From positions 1 through 28,091 of the IMG/VR virus record IMGVR_UViG_3300003322_000642: 28,091 nt of DNA; one strand, written 5' to 3'. Made by a program: the position numbers and the translations under genes. Source of the DNA: a virus. The notes below the pieces were generated by a model. It was not told the origin of the DNA, ran no database searches, and worked only from the letters and a program-made list of their open reading frames with translations. Of the stretch, positions 7,600-16,395 are shown piece after piece. The first letter of the stretch is position 1. Each line of letters opens with the position of its first letter.

Positions 7600-10500
7600 T
7601 TCATTGCCTCTTTCATGGAGCTACGGAACGGGCCAGGCGTCTGCACGGCGGTCATCACCACATCGAGCACGTATTGCCTACCATCGAAGCGCACGTTGCC
7701 CTGCTGCGCGTTGACCTGCTGGCCCGTCTGGTTGATCACGTTGACCGACACGGACGGGACCGCGGGCTGCTGACCACCGCCCTGCATATTCATCGTGACC
7801 GGGATCGTGCGGCCATCCGGCAGCGGCACGAACGCTTCGGGGCCGGCCTCGCCGTAGATTGCGACCTGTGGGCTGTTGGCGATGCCGCCGTTGGCGTATT
7901 TGCGCAGGCTCATGAAGCCGTCGGCCGTCAGGATGCCGCCGTTTGCCGCGTAGCCCGCGAAGTCAAGCAGACCCTCGGCGCTCGCCGCGCCGCTCCACGC
8001 GCCGTCACTACCCGCGCCAGAGCCACCGAACAGGCTGCCCAGGAAGCCGCCACCGCCACCGCCGCTATTCATGAGGTTTTCGGCGAACATTTGCAGGGCC
8101 GGGATCACCTCGCTCATGATCGACGTGCTCATGGCCGTGGTAGCCGTTGCTGCCGCGGTGTCAGCGGTGGCGCGCGAGGTTGCCGCCGCGCTGGCCGTAG
8201 CGTCACCGGAGCCACCTGCCAATCCGAACACGTTCTTGCCCACCCAGCTGGCGCCGCTGTTGACCATGTCCTTGAGCGGGTCGGCCAACACCTGCTTCAA
8301 CTTGGCATTGGCGATATCCATCAACACGCCCTTGACGAAGTCGCCCACGGCCAGGCGGCCGGTCGACAACGAGTTCGTCAGCATGGACACAAAGCTGTTC
8401 ATCGTGTTGCCGCCGATCTCGTCGACGGACTTGTAGGCGTCCTTCCACTCGATCGCCATTTTGCTGGCGGCCGACTGCTGCGCCAGAATCTCCTGCTGGC
8501 GGCGGATTTCACGGCGATTCGCGGCCTCCTTATCGATCTGGTCGCGGACCTGCGTGGCCGTGTTGATGATCTCGGTGATCCTGTCCTGGGCCTTCTTCGT
8601 CGGCGGGCCTTCTGCCAGGATCGAGTTGATCGCCTCGGTCTTCCACTTTTCGAGGTTGTCGCGGCGAATCTGGTAAGTCTGCTCGTCCGTGTCGCGTGTC
8701 AGCTTGAGCTGAGCCTGGGTGCGCTCGCGCTCCGTCGGCAGCAGGTCGATCTTGTCCTTCTTGTTCGATGCATGCAGATCGGCGGCGTAGTTGGCGGCAT
8801 CCGCGCCGGCCTGCTCGAACAGGGCCATGTTCTTGGCTTTGCGCCATGCCAAGAACTCGGTCGCGCCAGCACCCAGGCGGACCTTGGCACGCTCCAGCTC
8901 GCGGTTCAGCGCGCGGAATGCATCGGTCTGCTTCGGCGCGCCGTCGTCAGCAATACGCTCCATCGCAGCGTTGATCTCGGTGGCGCCAGCGGCCACGCGC
9001 TCGTTGGCGAACTCGATCGCCTTGATCTGCTCGGCAGACAGCATCTCCTGGAGAGTCTTGTCGCGCAGCTGCTTCATCTGATCACCGTTCCAGTCCGGAC
9101 GCTTCTTCGGATCCTTGTCGTGGTTCGGCGTGTAGTCGGCAGCTTCCCATTTACCGCGGATCAGGGCGTCGGCCTGCTTGCGCAGCGCATCCACCGTCTC
9201 GGCGCCGTCGACCAGCGACTTCAGCTTTTCCTTCTGCTCGTTAAGCTTACTGTCGGCCTCGCCCAGCGCCTTAAGCAACGGGTCGCGATCGGCCTTGTCA
9301 CCCTCGCCGGCCGCAGCCGACTTGATCTGTGCCAGCTGGGCGGCCGACGGCGCCTTAATCTCCGGCGTCTTGACCGGATGGGCGGCCGGCTTCGGTGCGG
9401 CAGGAGCGGCCGGCTTGGCGGCAGCCGGCTTCTCGCTGTCGAACTGCACGCCCATGGTGGCCAGGCGCTGCTGCAGGTCGGCGTTGTTGCGCGCGACCGC
9501 CTTCTTGTAGCCCTCATCGTCGCCGGTAAAGAGCGACTTGACGTACTCCTTGAAGTTCGCCGCCTTGGTCATGAAGCGGTCGAGGAAGCTGATGAGCCAG
9601 GTGTCGATGCGTGCGCCGAATACTTCGATGCCGGCGACGACGTTCGCGAAGTCCCAGACCATCAGCAGCTCGCCAACCAGTGGGATCATGCGCAGGAAGG
9701 CTTTACCGACGATCTTGGCCATCGAAGTGGCGGCCGTGCCGATCGAGCGAAAGCCCAGCGCAATGCGCGATGCTGCCGAACCGCCGCCGTTGATCGAGGC
9801 GGCCATGCCCAGGACGCTGGCGTTCAGCGCCGGCATATGGGTCATGGCGCCGGCCTTGACGGAGGCCCAGACGTTGTTGAAGTGGCCGGTCAGAGCCGCC
9901 CAGGCACCGCCGGACGCGATGGCCTGGCCACCAGCGGCTTGTGCAGCTGCGCCGGCACCGCCCAGCCCGCCGATTATCGTGCGCAGGATGCTCGCGGCCG
10001 AGTTCATGGCGCCGAACATGCTGGTGAAGCCCTTGATGCTAAGGAGCGCGCCGGCGGCAGCTGCACCGATCACGGTCAGCTGGGTGGCGATCGGGTTGTT
10101 GGCGGCAAAGTCCTGGGCCGACTTGACGATGCCCGACAGCGCTTCAAACAGTTTCGTGACCACCGGCAGTACGGAATTGCCGACCGTGATCTTCAGGTTT
10201 TCGACCGCCTTGTTGAACGCATCGACATTAGCGCCATAGGTCTTCATGACCTCGGCATTCATGTCAGTGGTGTTCTTGGAGTTCATGACCGTGTTGGCCT
10301 GCGCGTGCGCGCGCTCCATCGCCGCCGAGTTGCCGGCGGTGGTGAGCATAGCCACGGCGTTGGTCGACCAGCCGGTGCCGACCGCGAACTTCATCATCGC
10401 GTTCTTGATGGCGTTCGGGTCTTTCGGGTCAGCGCCATCCGGGAAGAACTTCTTCAGATTCTCCGGCTTGGACATGTAAGCCAGGGCGGCCTTGGAGATG

Positions 10501-12281
10501 GTCTCCAGTGCCGTGACCGGGTCTTCGTTGGCCAGGGCGGCGACGTTCAGGCCGCCGCTGCGCAGCGCGCGCATGGCGTCCTTGCCCTTCTTGCCATCCA
10601 TGACGGACAGGTCCATCAGGCCGGCCTCGGCGAACTCTTGGGCGCCGCCCACTGTCATCATGCCGCCGTTGGCCATCTTCTGGAACATCTTGACCATCGT
10701 GCCGACGGTCGAGACGCCGGCGCCGCCCATGCCGCCGCCCGAGACCTTCGCCTGGTCAAGGAAGGCGACCATGCGGGCGATACCCTCGTCCGTGATCTTG
10801 TCGGCGCCGGTGTTGTCGCGGCGCAGGTAGGTTTCCAGATCCTTGATGTCGATCTTCTTACCGGTGCCGACGTACATCTTCTGGATCAGGTCGATTGTGC
10901 GCTTCGCCGCTTCCGGGTCGTTCGTCTGCTGGCGCGCCTCGATCACACCGTAGATGTTGCGCACCATGTCGCGCGCAGCTTCCGCGGAGTGGTCGCCGGT
11001 GATGTACTGCATGTTGTGCGCCGCGGTGGAGGCGTACTGCAGCGTCTTGTCGATGAAGCCGACGTTGTTCTCGCCCAGACCGCCGATCGCAGCCAGGCGG
11101 GCCTGGATCATATCGAGTGCGGAGGCGAACTTGAGCACCTTCGAGTCATCCCAGGCGCGCTGGTTGACCTCGGCGAGTTCCTTGGGCGACAGGTTCAGCG
11201 ATGCCGCGGCGGTCTGCTCGCGCTGGTACTGGTCGGCCGTGCCGATCGACGCCTTGATGCCGCCCTCGATCTTCGAGTCGGCGTACATTTGGGCCATGCC
11301 CTTCCACAGGTCGGCGATGGCCTTGGCTTCGGCGCGCGCGCTGACTGCTTCCTGGGCGGCGATGCGGCGGCGCTCGGCCGCGGCTTCGCGGGCGGCGGCC
11401 GTACGGGCAGCTTCTGCGGCTTTGGCGTCGCGCACCTCCTGGTCAGCGTAGCCCTTCTTCTGCTTGGCGAAGTCCTCGGCCGCCTTCTTGGCGTCGGCCT
11501 GGGTGGCGGCGTCGCGTGCCTTGGCCATCGCACGGATGCGCTGCATTTCGGCGTCGTTGGACCTGCCCACGGATGCCGCGACGGACGCGAGCTGGCGTTT
11601 GGCCTGGGCGTCAGCCAGCGCAGCCACGCGCTCGCTCTCCAGCGAGGCGACCAAGGAATTGCGGGTGGCTTGCTCGGTACGAGCAACGGTAATCCACTGC
11701 TCGGCGGCGGCGACCTGCTCGCGGATTGCCTGCGCGCTGGCGCGGTAGCGCGCAGCTTCCTGCTGCAGGTCGTTGGCGGCAGCGCCCGAGCCGGCCTTCT
11801 TGCTGCGGCGGACCTTGTCGGCCTCCATCTCGAGCGCGAGCGCCTTGGCGTTGGCGTCGGATTCGACCTTGCGCAGGTCGGCGTGCATCTTCCCGCGCTG
11901 CTGCAGCAACTGGCGGTTGGTTTCGATTTCCGTCTTCAGGACGCGCATCTTGGCGTCGATCTGGGCGGTGGCGGCGTCGTTGGCCTGCTTTGCCGCGGTC
12001 TTGCCTTGCACCGCTAGCTGGCTGAAGCTGCTCGCGACGGTGTTCGTCAGGCTCGAAACTGACGAGGCCAGGGACTTTTGCAGCGCGCCAAACCCGTCTG
12101 CGAAGCCCTTGAGGGAACCGCTGGCCTCGGCGATCGCAGCTTCGGTCTTGCCAGTTTGGCTGGTAAGGCTGCCAAGGTTCTTCTCCAGCAGGCGCACGGC
12201 GTCGCCGGCACCCTTCGTTTTTACAGAAAAGCCGCTGTCGTCCAGCGACAGAGTTACCTTGATTTCCTTACCTACCGCCAT
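7596..12281 (-). CDS. Tail length tape measure protein
   Basis: At 1561 aa this is the long gene after the tail chaperones. The tape measure spans the tail lumen, sets tail length and is ejected to help form the DNA channel. The first 350 residues or so are Ala/Lys/Glu-rich coiled coil. Hydrophobic segments lie near residues 730-760 (TQLTVIGAAAAGALLS) and 860-885 (FLRMIPLVGELLMVWDFANV). A second coiled-coil block follows, and near residue 1480 the protein carries GEAGPEAFVPLPDGR, a signature often seen near tape-measure C-termini. It starts 3 bases after the chaperone-fusion stop and overlaps gpM by four bases. Confidence 0.97.
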   Translation of the reverse strand: MAVGKEIKVTLSLDDSGFSVKTKGAGDAVRLLEKNLGSLTSQTGKTEAAIAEASGSLKGFADGFGALQKSLASSVSSLTNTVASSFSQLAVQGKTAAKQANDAATAQIDAKMRVLKTEIETNRQLLQQRGKMHADLRKVESDANAKALALEMEADKVRRSKKAGSGAAANDLQQEAARYRASAQAIREQVAAAEQWITVARTEQATRNSLVASLESERVAALADAQAKRQLASVAASVGRSNDAEMQRIRAMAKARDAATQADAKKAAEDFAKQKKGYADQEVRDAKAAEAARTAAAREAAAERRRIAAQEAVSARAEAKAIADLWKGMAQMYADSKIEGGIKASIGTADQYQREQTAAASLNLSPKELAEVNQRAWDDSKVLKFASALDMIQARLAAIGGLGENNVGFIDKTLQYASTAAHNMQYITGDHSAEAARDMVRNIYGVIEARQQTNDPEAAKRTIDLIQKMYVGTGKKIDIKDLETYLRRDNTGADKITDEGIARMVAFLDQAKVSGGGMGGAGVSTVGTMVKMFQKMANGGMMTVGGAQEFAEAGLMDLSVMDGKKGKDAMRALRSGGLNVAALANEDPVTALETISKAALAYMSKPENLKKFFPDGADPKDPNAIKNAMMKFAVGTGWSTNAVAMLTTAGNSAAMERAHAQANTVMNSKNTTDMNAEVMKTYGANVDAFNKAVENLKITVGNSVLPVVTKLFEALSGIVKSAQDFAANNPIATQLTVIGAAAAGALLSIKGFTSMFGAMNSAASILRTIIGGLGGAGAAAQAAGGQAIASGGAWAALTGHFNNVWASVKAGAMTHMPALNASVLGMAASINGGGSAASRIALGFRSIGTAATSMAKIVGKAFLRMIPLVGELLMVWDFANVVAGIEVFGARIDTWLISFLDRFMTKAANFKEYVKSLFTGDDEGYKKAVARNNADLQQRLATMGVQFDSEKPAAAKPAAPAAPKPAAHPVKTPEIKAPSAAQLAQIKSAAAGEGDKADRDPLLKALGEADSKLNEQKEKLKSLVDGAETVDALRKQADALIRGKWEAADYTPNHDKDPKKRPDWNGDQMKQLRDKTLQEMLSAEQIKAIEFANERVAAGATEINAAMERIADDGAPKQTDAFRALNRELERAKVRLGAGATEFLAWRKAKNMALFEQAGADAANYAADLHASNKKDKIDLLPTERERTQAQLKLTRDTDEQTYQIRRDNLEKWKTEAINSILAEGPPTKKAQDRITEIINTATQVRDQIDKEAANRREIRRQQEILAQQSAASKMAIEWKDAYKSVDEIGGNTMNSFVSMLTNSLSTGRLAVGDFVKGVLMDIANAKLKQVLADPLKDMVNSGASWVGKNVFGLAGGSGDATASAAATSRATADTAAATATTAMSTSIMSEVIPALQMFAENLMNSGGGGGGFLGSLFGGSGAGSDGAWSGAASAEGLLDFAGYAANGGILTADGFMSLRKYANGGIANSPQVAIYGEAGPEAFVPLPDGRTIPVTMNMQGGGQQPAVPSVSVNVINQTGQQVNAQQGNVRFDGRQYVLDVVMTAVQTPGPFRSSMKEAMK

Positions 12282-12284
12282 GTC

Positions 12285-12970
12285 TTACCTCGATCGTACA
12301 GAGCCAATACCTTCCCCGGCCATGCGTTTCAGGTCCGCAAAGCCAGCCTCGTCACGCTTCGCGTTGCGGGGATCGTTCTCCAGTGCCTGACCGTCCATCT
12401 TGACGATCTCGCCGGCCTCGATCACAAGCGCTTCGCGGAATTGCTGCACACCTTCCGGCGTTGCCTGGGCCATCTGGGCAACAGTCACGGCACGCATGTC
12501 GTTTCGGGCTTCGATCCGGTCGATGTTTGTGGACATCAGCCAGAACGTCTTCAGCGGCAAGCGCATCACCGCGTCAAAGCCCATCGAATAGAAGTGGGCG
12601 ACCCGGCAGAAGAAGAACCCGAAGTCGAGTTCTTCCACCTGCGGGTCGATTACTTTCCCGCGTCTTCTGCGGCCTGCTCTGCCTGCTCCACGTCCTCGCC
12701 GCGGACAAACTTGACGATCACTTCCAGGGTTTCCGGGTCGTATTTGGTCAGCTTTTCGCGCGGCAGGGTCGGAACCTGGCGCAGGATCATGTTGATGGTC
12801 GATTCCAGCTGGTCGGCGATGCTGCCGCCCTCCGACATGATCTTTTCGACCGAGCGGGTGGTCTCGATGAAGCCGTCGACGGTCATCGGGTGGATCGGAT
12901 ACGCGACGCCGTCGATGGTCAGTTGGCGCTCCGGTGCCTTGTTCAGCTTGTCCAGGTTCAGAATCTTCAT
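12285..12970 (-). CDS. Tail assembly chaperone GT-like fusion made by -1 frameshift
   Basis: The downstream open frame (12285-12652) has no independent start with a good Shine-Dalgarno and begins in the end of the gpG-like gene. The zero frame reads GCG GGA AAG TAA, so the heptamer GGGAAAG (12653-12659) lies in the X XXY YYZ register directly before the stop. A -1 slip gives GGG AAA GTA and continues through VIDPQVEELDFGF to a stop at 12285. The fusion would be 228 aa: 106 from gpG and 122 from the T-like frame. Lambda makes gpGT at the same heptamer. The gene ends 3 bases before the tape measure, the protein this chaperone binds. Confidence 0.88.
12650..12970 (-). CDS. Tail assembly chaperone, gpG-like
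   Basis: A 106-aa zero-frame product starting MKILNLDKLNKAPERQLTIDG, followed by a helical region and an acidic C-terminus EDVEQAEQAAEDAGK. It lies between tail tube and tape measure, as gpG does in lambda. It should coat the tape measure and recruit tube subunits together with the frameshifted longer form. The ATG is preceded by AAAGGA. A hairpin and a palindrome lie just upstream. Confidence 0.92.
   Translation of the reverse strand: MKILNLDKLNKAPERQLTIDGVAYPIHPMTVDGFIETTRSVEKIMSEGGSIADQLESTINMILRQVPTLPREKLTKYDPETLEVIVKFVRGEDVEQAEQAAEDAGK
12653..12659 (-). other. Programmed -1 frameshift slippery heptamer GGGAAAG
   Basis: Identical to the lambda G/T slippery heptamer, in the correct register and directly before the TAA stop of the gpG-like gene. 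Confidence 0.88.
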
Positions 12971-12990
12971 GATCGAAATCCTTTGCAGGT

Positions 12991-13021
12991 AAAAGCAGGC
13001 CCGCCTGAAGCAGCGGGCCTG
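12991..13021 (-). terminator. GC hairpin with U-tract before the gpG-like gene
   Basis: In the minus direction a 9-bp stem (CAGGCCCGC paired with GCGGGCCTG, 8-base loop) is followed by CTTTT. It lies between the tail tube gene and gpG, 25 bases downstream of the palindrome, so it can end tube transcripts and also attenuate transcripts starting at 13043-13071. Confidence 0.8.
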
Positions 13022-13042
13022 GGTGATGGTTGACTTGCGCTT

Positions 13043-13071
13043 ATTTTAAGTCACATGTGACTTATCATCAA
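13043..13071 (-). promoter_or_regulatory. Putative promoter before the gpG-like gene
   Basis: Minus strand TTGATG (13066-13071), a 17-base spacer and TAAAAT (13043-13048). The spacer holds most of the 13047-13064 palindrome, the same geometry as before the gpL-like gene. A transcript from here would meet the 12991-13021 hairpin within about 20 bases. Confidence 0.5.
13047..13064. promoter_or_regulatory. 18-bp palindrome, operator-like site
   Basis: A perfect palindrome, TAAGTCA, CATG, TGACTTA, lies 13 bases after the tail-tube stop. It belongs to the window-wide family. Confidence 0.85.
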
Positions 13072-13077
13072 GCCACA

Positions 13078-13614
13078 TTAAGTCGGGTATGTGGCCGGCG
13101 GGCGCTTGCCAACGTAGAACAGCTTGTTGGTCTGCGGGTCCGGGTAGCCGGTAAACTCCACGTCGAAGATGCGCTCGTTCTCCAGCTTGTACGCGAAGTT
13201 CAGCGCACCCGGCGTTGCCGTCAGCGGGATCACGAAGTCTTCCGAAAAGTCCGAGTCCGGCAGGGCAACCGGGTGCAGGCGCAGTTCGCGCGCGATCGAC
13301 AGCAGGTCGGTGCCGATGCCCGAGGTGACTTCCACGTACTTCTTGGACGCATCGTCGGCGTCGTCGTGCATGCTGGCGCCAGGCATGATGCGGACCATGT
13401 TGTCCAGCGTGGTTTCCGCCAGTGGCACCTTGGCGGTGACTTCGCGGCCCATGATGTACTCGTTGATCGTGGTCTTGCCGAACTGGTCGACGTTGACCTT
13501 GTGGGTGTCGGTCTTCACCGACACTTCGACGCCGCCTTGGGTGTAGCCGAGGTCTTCACCATTGAAGAAGACCTTGCAAACGCCCAGCTTGACGTTTTTG
13601 GTATCACTTGCCAT
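13078..13614 (-). CDS. Major tail tube protein
   Basis: A 178-aa protein opening with MASDTKNVKLGVCKVFFNGEDLG and containing TQGGVEVSVKTDTHKV, a pattern common in siphovirus tube proteins (the first strand pair of the tube beta-sandwich). It should polymerise into the hexameric-ring tail tube. It stands alone: a palindrome and probable promoter upstream, a strong AAGGAG Shine-Dalgarno 7 bases before the ATG, and a hairpin downstream. This fits a gene that needs a high copy number. Confidence 0.92.
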   Translation of the reverse strand: MASDTKNVKLGVCKVFFNGEDLGYTQGGVEVSVKTDTHKVNVDQFGKTTINEYIMGREVTAKVPLAETTLDNMVRIMPGASMHDDADDASKKYVEVTSGIGTDLLSIARELRLHPVALPDSDFSEDFVIPLTATPGALNFAYKLENERIFDVEFTGYPDPQTNKLFYVGKRPPATYPT

Positions 13615-13642
13615 TCAAAAGCTCCTTTGCAAAGAGAGTGAA

Positions 13643-13660
13643 TAAGTCATGAATAACTTA
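13643..13660. promoter_or_regulatory. 18-bp near-palindrome upstream of the tail tube gene
   Basis: TAAGTCA, TGAA, TAACTTA, with one mismatch in the second arm. It begins 8 bases downstream of the -10 box of the 13669-13697 promoter, so a bound protein would sit at the start of transcription. Confidence 0.75.
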
Positions 13661-13668
13661 TCCAAACG

Positions 13669-13697
13669 ACTATACCATAAATGATGCAATTTGACCA
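13669..13697 (-). promoter_or_regulatory. Putative promoter of the tail tube gene
   Basis: Minus strand TGGTCA (13692-13697), 17 bases, TATAGT (13669-13674) preceded by TGG, resembling an extended -10. The -35 is weak (4 of 6). It lies in the 86-base gap after the gp10-like gene. Confidence 0.5.
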
Positions 13698-13700
13698 CTA

Positions 13701-14174
13701 CTACAAGTCACGCAGGATGTCCAGCAAAACATTGTCGATATGGAATTCGATTTGCTCTGCCGCGCGCTCCAGGTAGCCGCCGCCGACCATCTCGCTCTGC
13801 CCCGCCTGCTTGTCTTGCGACTTCGGGCCAAGGTTCCAGGGTCCGTACGGGTACAGGTGCTCGTGGATCTCGTAGGCGTAGTCGCCCACGGTCTTGCCGG
13901 GGCGCTCGGGCACCTCCATCTCGGCGTCGACGTAGACCTCGATCTCCTGGCGCATGAAGCGGCCCAACTCGTCGCGGACCGGCCCCAGCTGCTCGGGGCG
14001 CACCTTGATCGCCTTCTCCAGGTTGCCTTCGTCGACGGGCGCGAACTTCCGCGCCAGGTCGCGCACCTTCAGCGCCTGCGCATACAGGGCCTTGAGCACG
14101 CGCTTCCTGCCTGTCGTATCCAGGTTCAGGAGCATCTGCCCGGTGCTGATGACGCCCTCGACCTTGACGCCCAT
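13701..14174 (-). CDS. HK97 gp10-like neck / tail completion protein
   Basis: This 157-aa protein contains QALKVRDLARKFAPVDEGNL, the characteristic stretch of HK97 gp10-type proteins that act at the head-tail joint. A later segment, DYAYEIHEHLYPYGPWNLG, fits the same family. It overlaps the preceding gene (TAATG) and is the last connector gene before the tail tube, the usual position for the family. Confidence 0.88.
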   Translation of the reverse strand: MGVKVEGVISTGQMLLNLDTTGRKRVLKALYAQALKVRDLARKFAPVDEGNLEKAIKVRPEQLGPVRDELGRFMRQEIEVYVDAEMEVPERPGKTVGDYAYEIHEHLYPYGPWNLGPKSQDKQAGQSEMVGGGYLERAAEQIEFHIDNVLLDILRDL

Positions 14175-14560
14175 TACTGCTCCACGTAATTGGCGTCGAA
14201 CTGGGCGGAAATCTCCAGGAGGTTGCCTTTGGAGAGCGGGAACACGACCGGCTGCGTGCGCGGGCGCACGAAGTTGAAATACTGCGTCTCCACCTGGAGG
14301 TTGTCGACCGACAGCGCCTCCGTCACCGCCTGCATCAGGGCCATGCCTGCCTCGTACTCGGACGCCGGCGTGCGCACGATCACCGAGAACGTGGCCCGGC
14401 AGTAGCCTGGCAGCTCGTAGTTGATCGGCGTGCCCGACAGCGGGCTACGCACCAGGATCGCCTGGCGGGCTTCGGCCGGCAGCATGTTCACGAACAGGGT
14501 GTCGCCCTTTGCGCCGAGTCCCAGCGCCTCCAGGTGGTTCACAAGCGGCATCACATTCAT
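14174..14560 (-). CDS. Probable tail terminator / minor capsid protein
   Basis: A 128-aa protein opening MNVMPLVNHLEALGLG, with a beta-rich middle (PGYCRATFSVIVRTP) and a helix followed by a strand that ends in SAQFDANYVEQ. Size, fold pattern and position between two connector genes match tail-terminator proteins, which cap the tube and join it to the head. Overlaps on both sides (GCATGA upstream, TAATG downstream) show coupling. The specific family is inferred mainly from position. Confidence 0.65.
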   Translation of the reverse strand: MNVMPLVNHLEALGLGAKGDTLFVNMLPAEARQAILVRSPLSGTPINYELPGYCRATFSVIVRTPASEYEAGMALMQAVTEALSVDNLQVETQYFNFVRPRTQPVVFPLSKGNLLEISAQFDANYVEQ

Positions 14561-14907
14561 GCTTCACTCCACATGGTTGCGCGGACCTCGTAGTGGTCCA
14601 GGCGGCCGGACACGTCAAAGCGCGGCTGGCGCGCGACGATGCGCAGCTTCACGCCGGCCACCTCGATCAGGTCGTCCTTGTTTGCTTTCGTCTCGGTCGT
14701 CAGGAGGATCACCGAGACGGCTTCCTCTTCGATCGCATTGCCGCGGCTGGCCGAGCTGTCCGCGCGCACGGAGGTCTTCTCGTTGGACATCTCCAGCTTG
14801 ACCACGGCGCAACGCTCGGTCACGTAGCTGCCGGGGATCGGCTGGCCGTACACGTCGCTCTTGCCGGAGGCGATCTGAATCCGACAGGTCAGGTTAGGCT
14901 TGAACAT
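14557..14907 (-). CDS. Head-tail connector / head-closure-like protein
   Basis: A 116-aa, probably beta-rich protein (MFKPNLTCRIQIASGKSDVYG; later IVARQPRFDVSGRLDHYEVRA). Head-closure proteins are small beta-barrels of this size encoded between adaptor and tail terminator. The start lies inside the end of the preceding gene (14-base overlap) and the stop overlaps the next start. No catalytic motif is visible. The call comes from position and size. Confidence 0.55.
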   Translation of the reverse strand: MFKPNLTCRIQIASGKSDVYGQPIPGSYVTERCAVVKLEMSNEKTSVRADSSASRGNAIEEEAVSVILLTTETKANKDDLIEVAGVKLRIVARQPRFDVSGRLDHYEVRATMWSEA

Positions 14908-15550
14908 GGGGCACCAGTCGCGCGCTCGAATTGGGGTGGAAAATGGTCTTGCGGATCAGGCCCACCTCGTCCAGACGAATGGTCATGCCGTGGTTCTCGT
15001 GGGTCGGGTCCGGGTACACCACGTCGACGAACTCCACGTCATCGGCATCGAGCCGGTCGATGGTGATGTCGAGGTACGCCTGGTAGGCGAAGTCGCGCGC
15101 CGATGTGGCGACCATCCTGTCCGCCGGCCTGGCGCGCCCCGCCCTGTCACACACGGTCAGGCGCGGCATGTCCAGCTTCTTCTGCAGGAGCAACCCGACG
15201 GCGCCGCCGGGACGATTCAGCACGTCCGCCGGACGCAGCCCGCCACCCATCATCTTGACGATCAGGTCGTTCATGTTCTTGATGGCGATGTTGCGCAACT
15301 GGTTGAGCCATTTGTCGTCACACGCGTCATAGATCACGGTCGGGCGCCCCAGATCGGTCAGGTAGGACTCGGTGAGCGCGGTCACGCTGGCCAGCAGCGT
15401 GGTGATCGCCACCAGTCCCTCACGGCGGAACTCGCTCACGCCCTTGGCATCGCGGCCGGCGGCCGAGATCGTCAGATGGCGCGCGGTCAGGCCGCTGGTG
15501 AAAAGCTCGTATTGGGCGCGCACGGCGCCTGCGTAGCGGTCTGCTTCCAT
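14894..15550 (-). CDS. Virion protein of unknown function in the connector block
   Basis: A 218-aa protein starting MEADRYAGAVRAQYELFTSG at a TGATG overlap with the preceding gene. An upstream extension through the frame would cover the whole neighbouring gene and is not credible. The N-terminal half is mostly helical (GLVAITTLLASVTALTESYL); the second half contains GGAVGLLLQKKLDMPRL and an acidic VEFVDVVYPDPTHENHG stretch. I do not recognise the family. Location among head-tail joining genes suggests a structural or morphogenetic role. Confidence 0.75.
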   Translation of the reverse strand: MEADRYAGAVRAQYELFTSGLTARHLTISAAGRDAKGVSEFRREGLVAITTLLASVTALTESYLTDLGRPTVIYDACDDKWLNQLRNIAIKNMNDLIVKMMGGGLRPADVLNRPGGAVGLLLQKKLDMPRLTVCDRAGRARPADRMVATSARDFAYQAYLDITIDRLDADDVEFVDVVYPDPTHENHGMTIRLDEVGLIRKTIFHPNSSARLVPHVQA

Positions 15551-16392
15551 CACATGCGTCCGATACGTTTGGCGAAGGTTACGAAATACGACAGGTAGGC
15601 CAGGGCGCGCCGGCACACCGGCAGCGTCAGCGGCTTGCCCTGCCTGAACATCTGGCGCGACTCGCCGATGTTGTCCATGATCAGGCCCTCCTGGCGCTTC
15701 TTCTCGATATCGCCGCCGCCCAGGATGTAGTCGGCCTCGGTGACTTGGGCCTTGATCAGGGCATCGACGAAACGCGTGGGCAGGCTCTTGAACTGCTCGG
15801 GCCGCAGCAGGTCCAGGTTCCCGTTGAACAGGAACATGCTGCCGTTGCCGATGTAATCGGTGTCGTAGGTGCCATCGGGGATGAAATTCAGGCTGTCCTG
15901 GCCCCAATTGATGTTGGAGTTCAGCGGGGCGAACGACAGCTGGACAATGTGGGCGCGCGCGTCCATCAGGGCGGCGATCTTCTCGGCGTCCGACGCGGCG
16001 CCCCACGCCGGCAGGTTCGGGATCGACAGCGCGGCGAACTGGGCGGCGGCGAAGGTCGCAAACGAGTTCACGCCGACCAGCAGCGGATCAGCCGTCTCGA
16101 TGGCGTAGGCCGCGTGCATGATCACGGTATTGCCGCTGATCTCGCACAGCAGCTCGACGTTGCGCAGCGCGCGCGAAACACCTGGGTCCAGCTGGTTGTC
16201 TTCTGCAGGCACCGTGATGTCCGCGGTTTCCGAGCCGGCCGCAAAGTCGGTCAGCGCGGTCGTGGCGACCAGCTCGTTGCCGTTCTGGTCGGTGATGCGG
16301 TAGGACACCGAGTTCACGTCCAGCAGGTTACCACTCTTGTCCTGCAGCGGCACTTGCAGCGTGACGGTGGTCCCTGCGGAGAACATGTCCAT
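15550..16392 (-). CDS. Head-tail adaptor-like virion protein
   Basis: A 280-aa protein with two parts. Residues 1-120 look like a beta-sandwich (VTLQVPLQDKSGNLLDVNSV; YRITDQNGNELV). The helical remainder includes LVGVNSFATFAAAQFAAL and ASDAEKIAALMDARAHIVQL, similar in style to helical head-tail adaptors that bind the portal. It begins 3 bases after the HeH-domain gene stop with GGGAG upstream, and its stop overlaps the next start. The adaptor call is inference from the helical region and gene order. Confidence 0.6.
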   Translation of the reverse strand: MDMFSAGTTVTLQVPLQDKSGNLLDVNSVSYRITDQNGNELVATTALTDFAAGSETADITVPAEDNQLDPGVSRALRNVELLCEISGNTVIMHAAYAIETADPLLVGVNSFATFAAAQFAALSIPNLPAWGAASDAEKIAALMDARAHIVQLSFAPLNSNINWGQDSLNFIPDGTYDTDYIGNGSMFLFNGNLDLLRPEQFKSLPTRFVDALIKAQVTEADYILGGGDIEKKRQEGLIMDNIGESRQMFRQGKPLTLPVCRRALAYLSYFVTFAKRIGRM

Positions 16393-16395
16393 CGA

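Noticed and set aside
7674-12017. A 1447-codon open frame on the plus strand
   Set aside because: It is antisense to the tape measure gene and arises from GC-rich codon structure; composition is Arg/Gly/Leu-rich low-quality protein and no ribosome site or coherent domain is seen.
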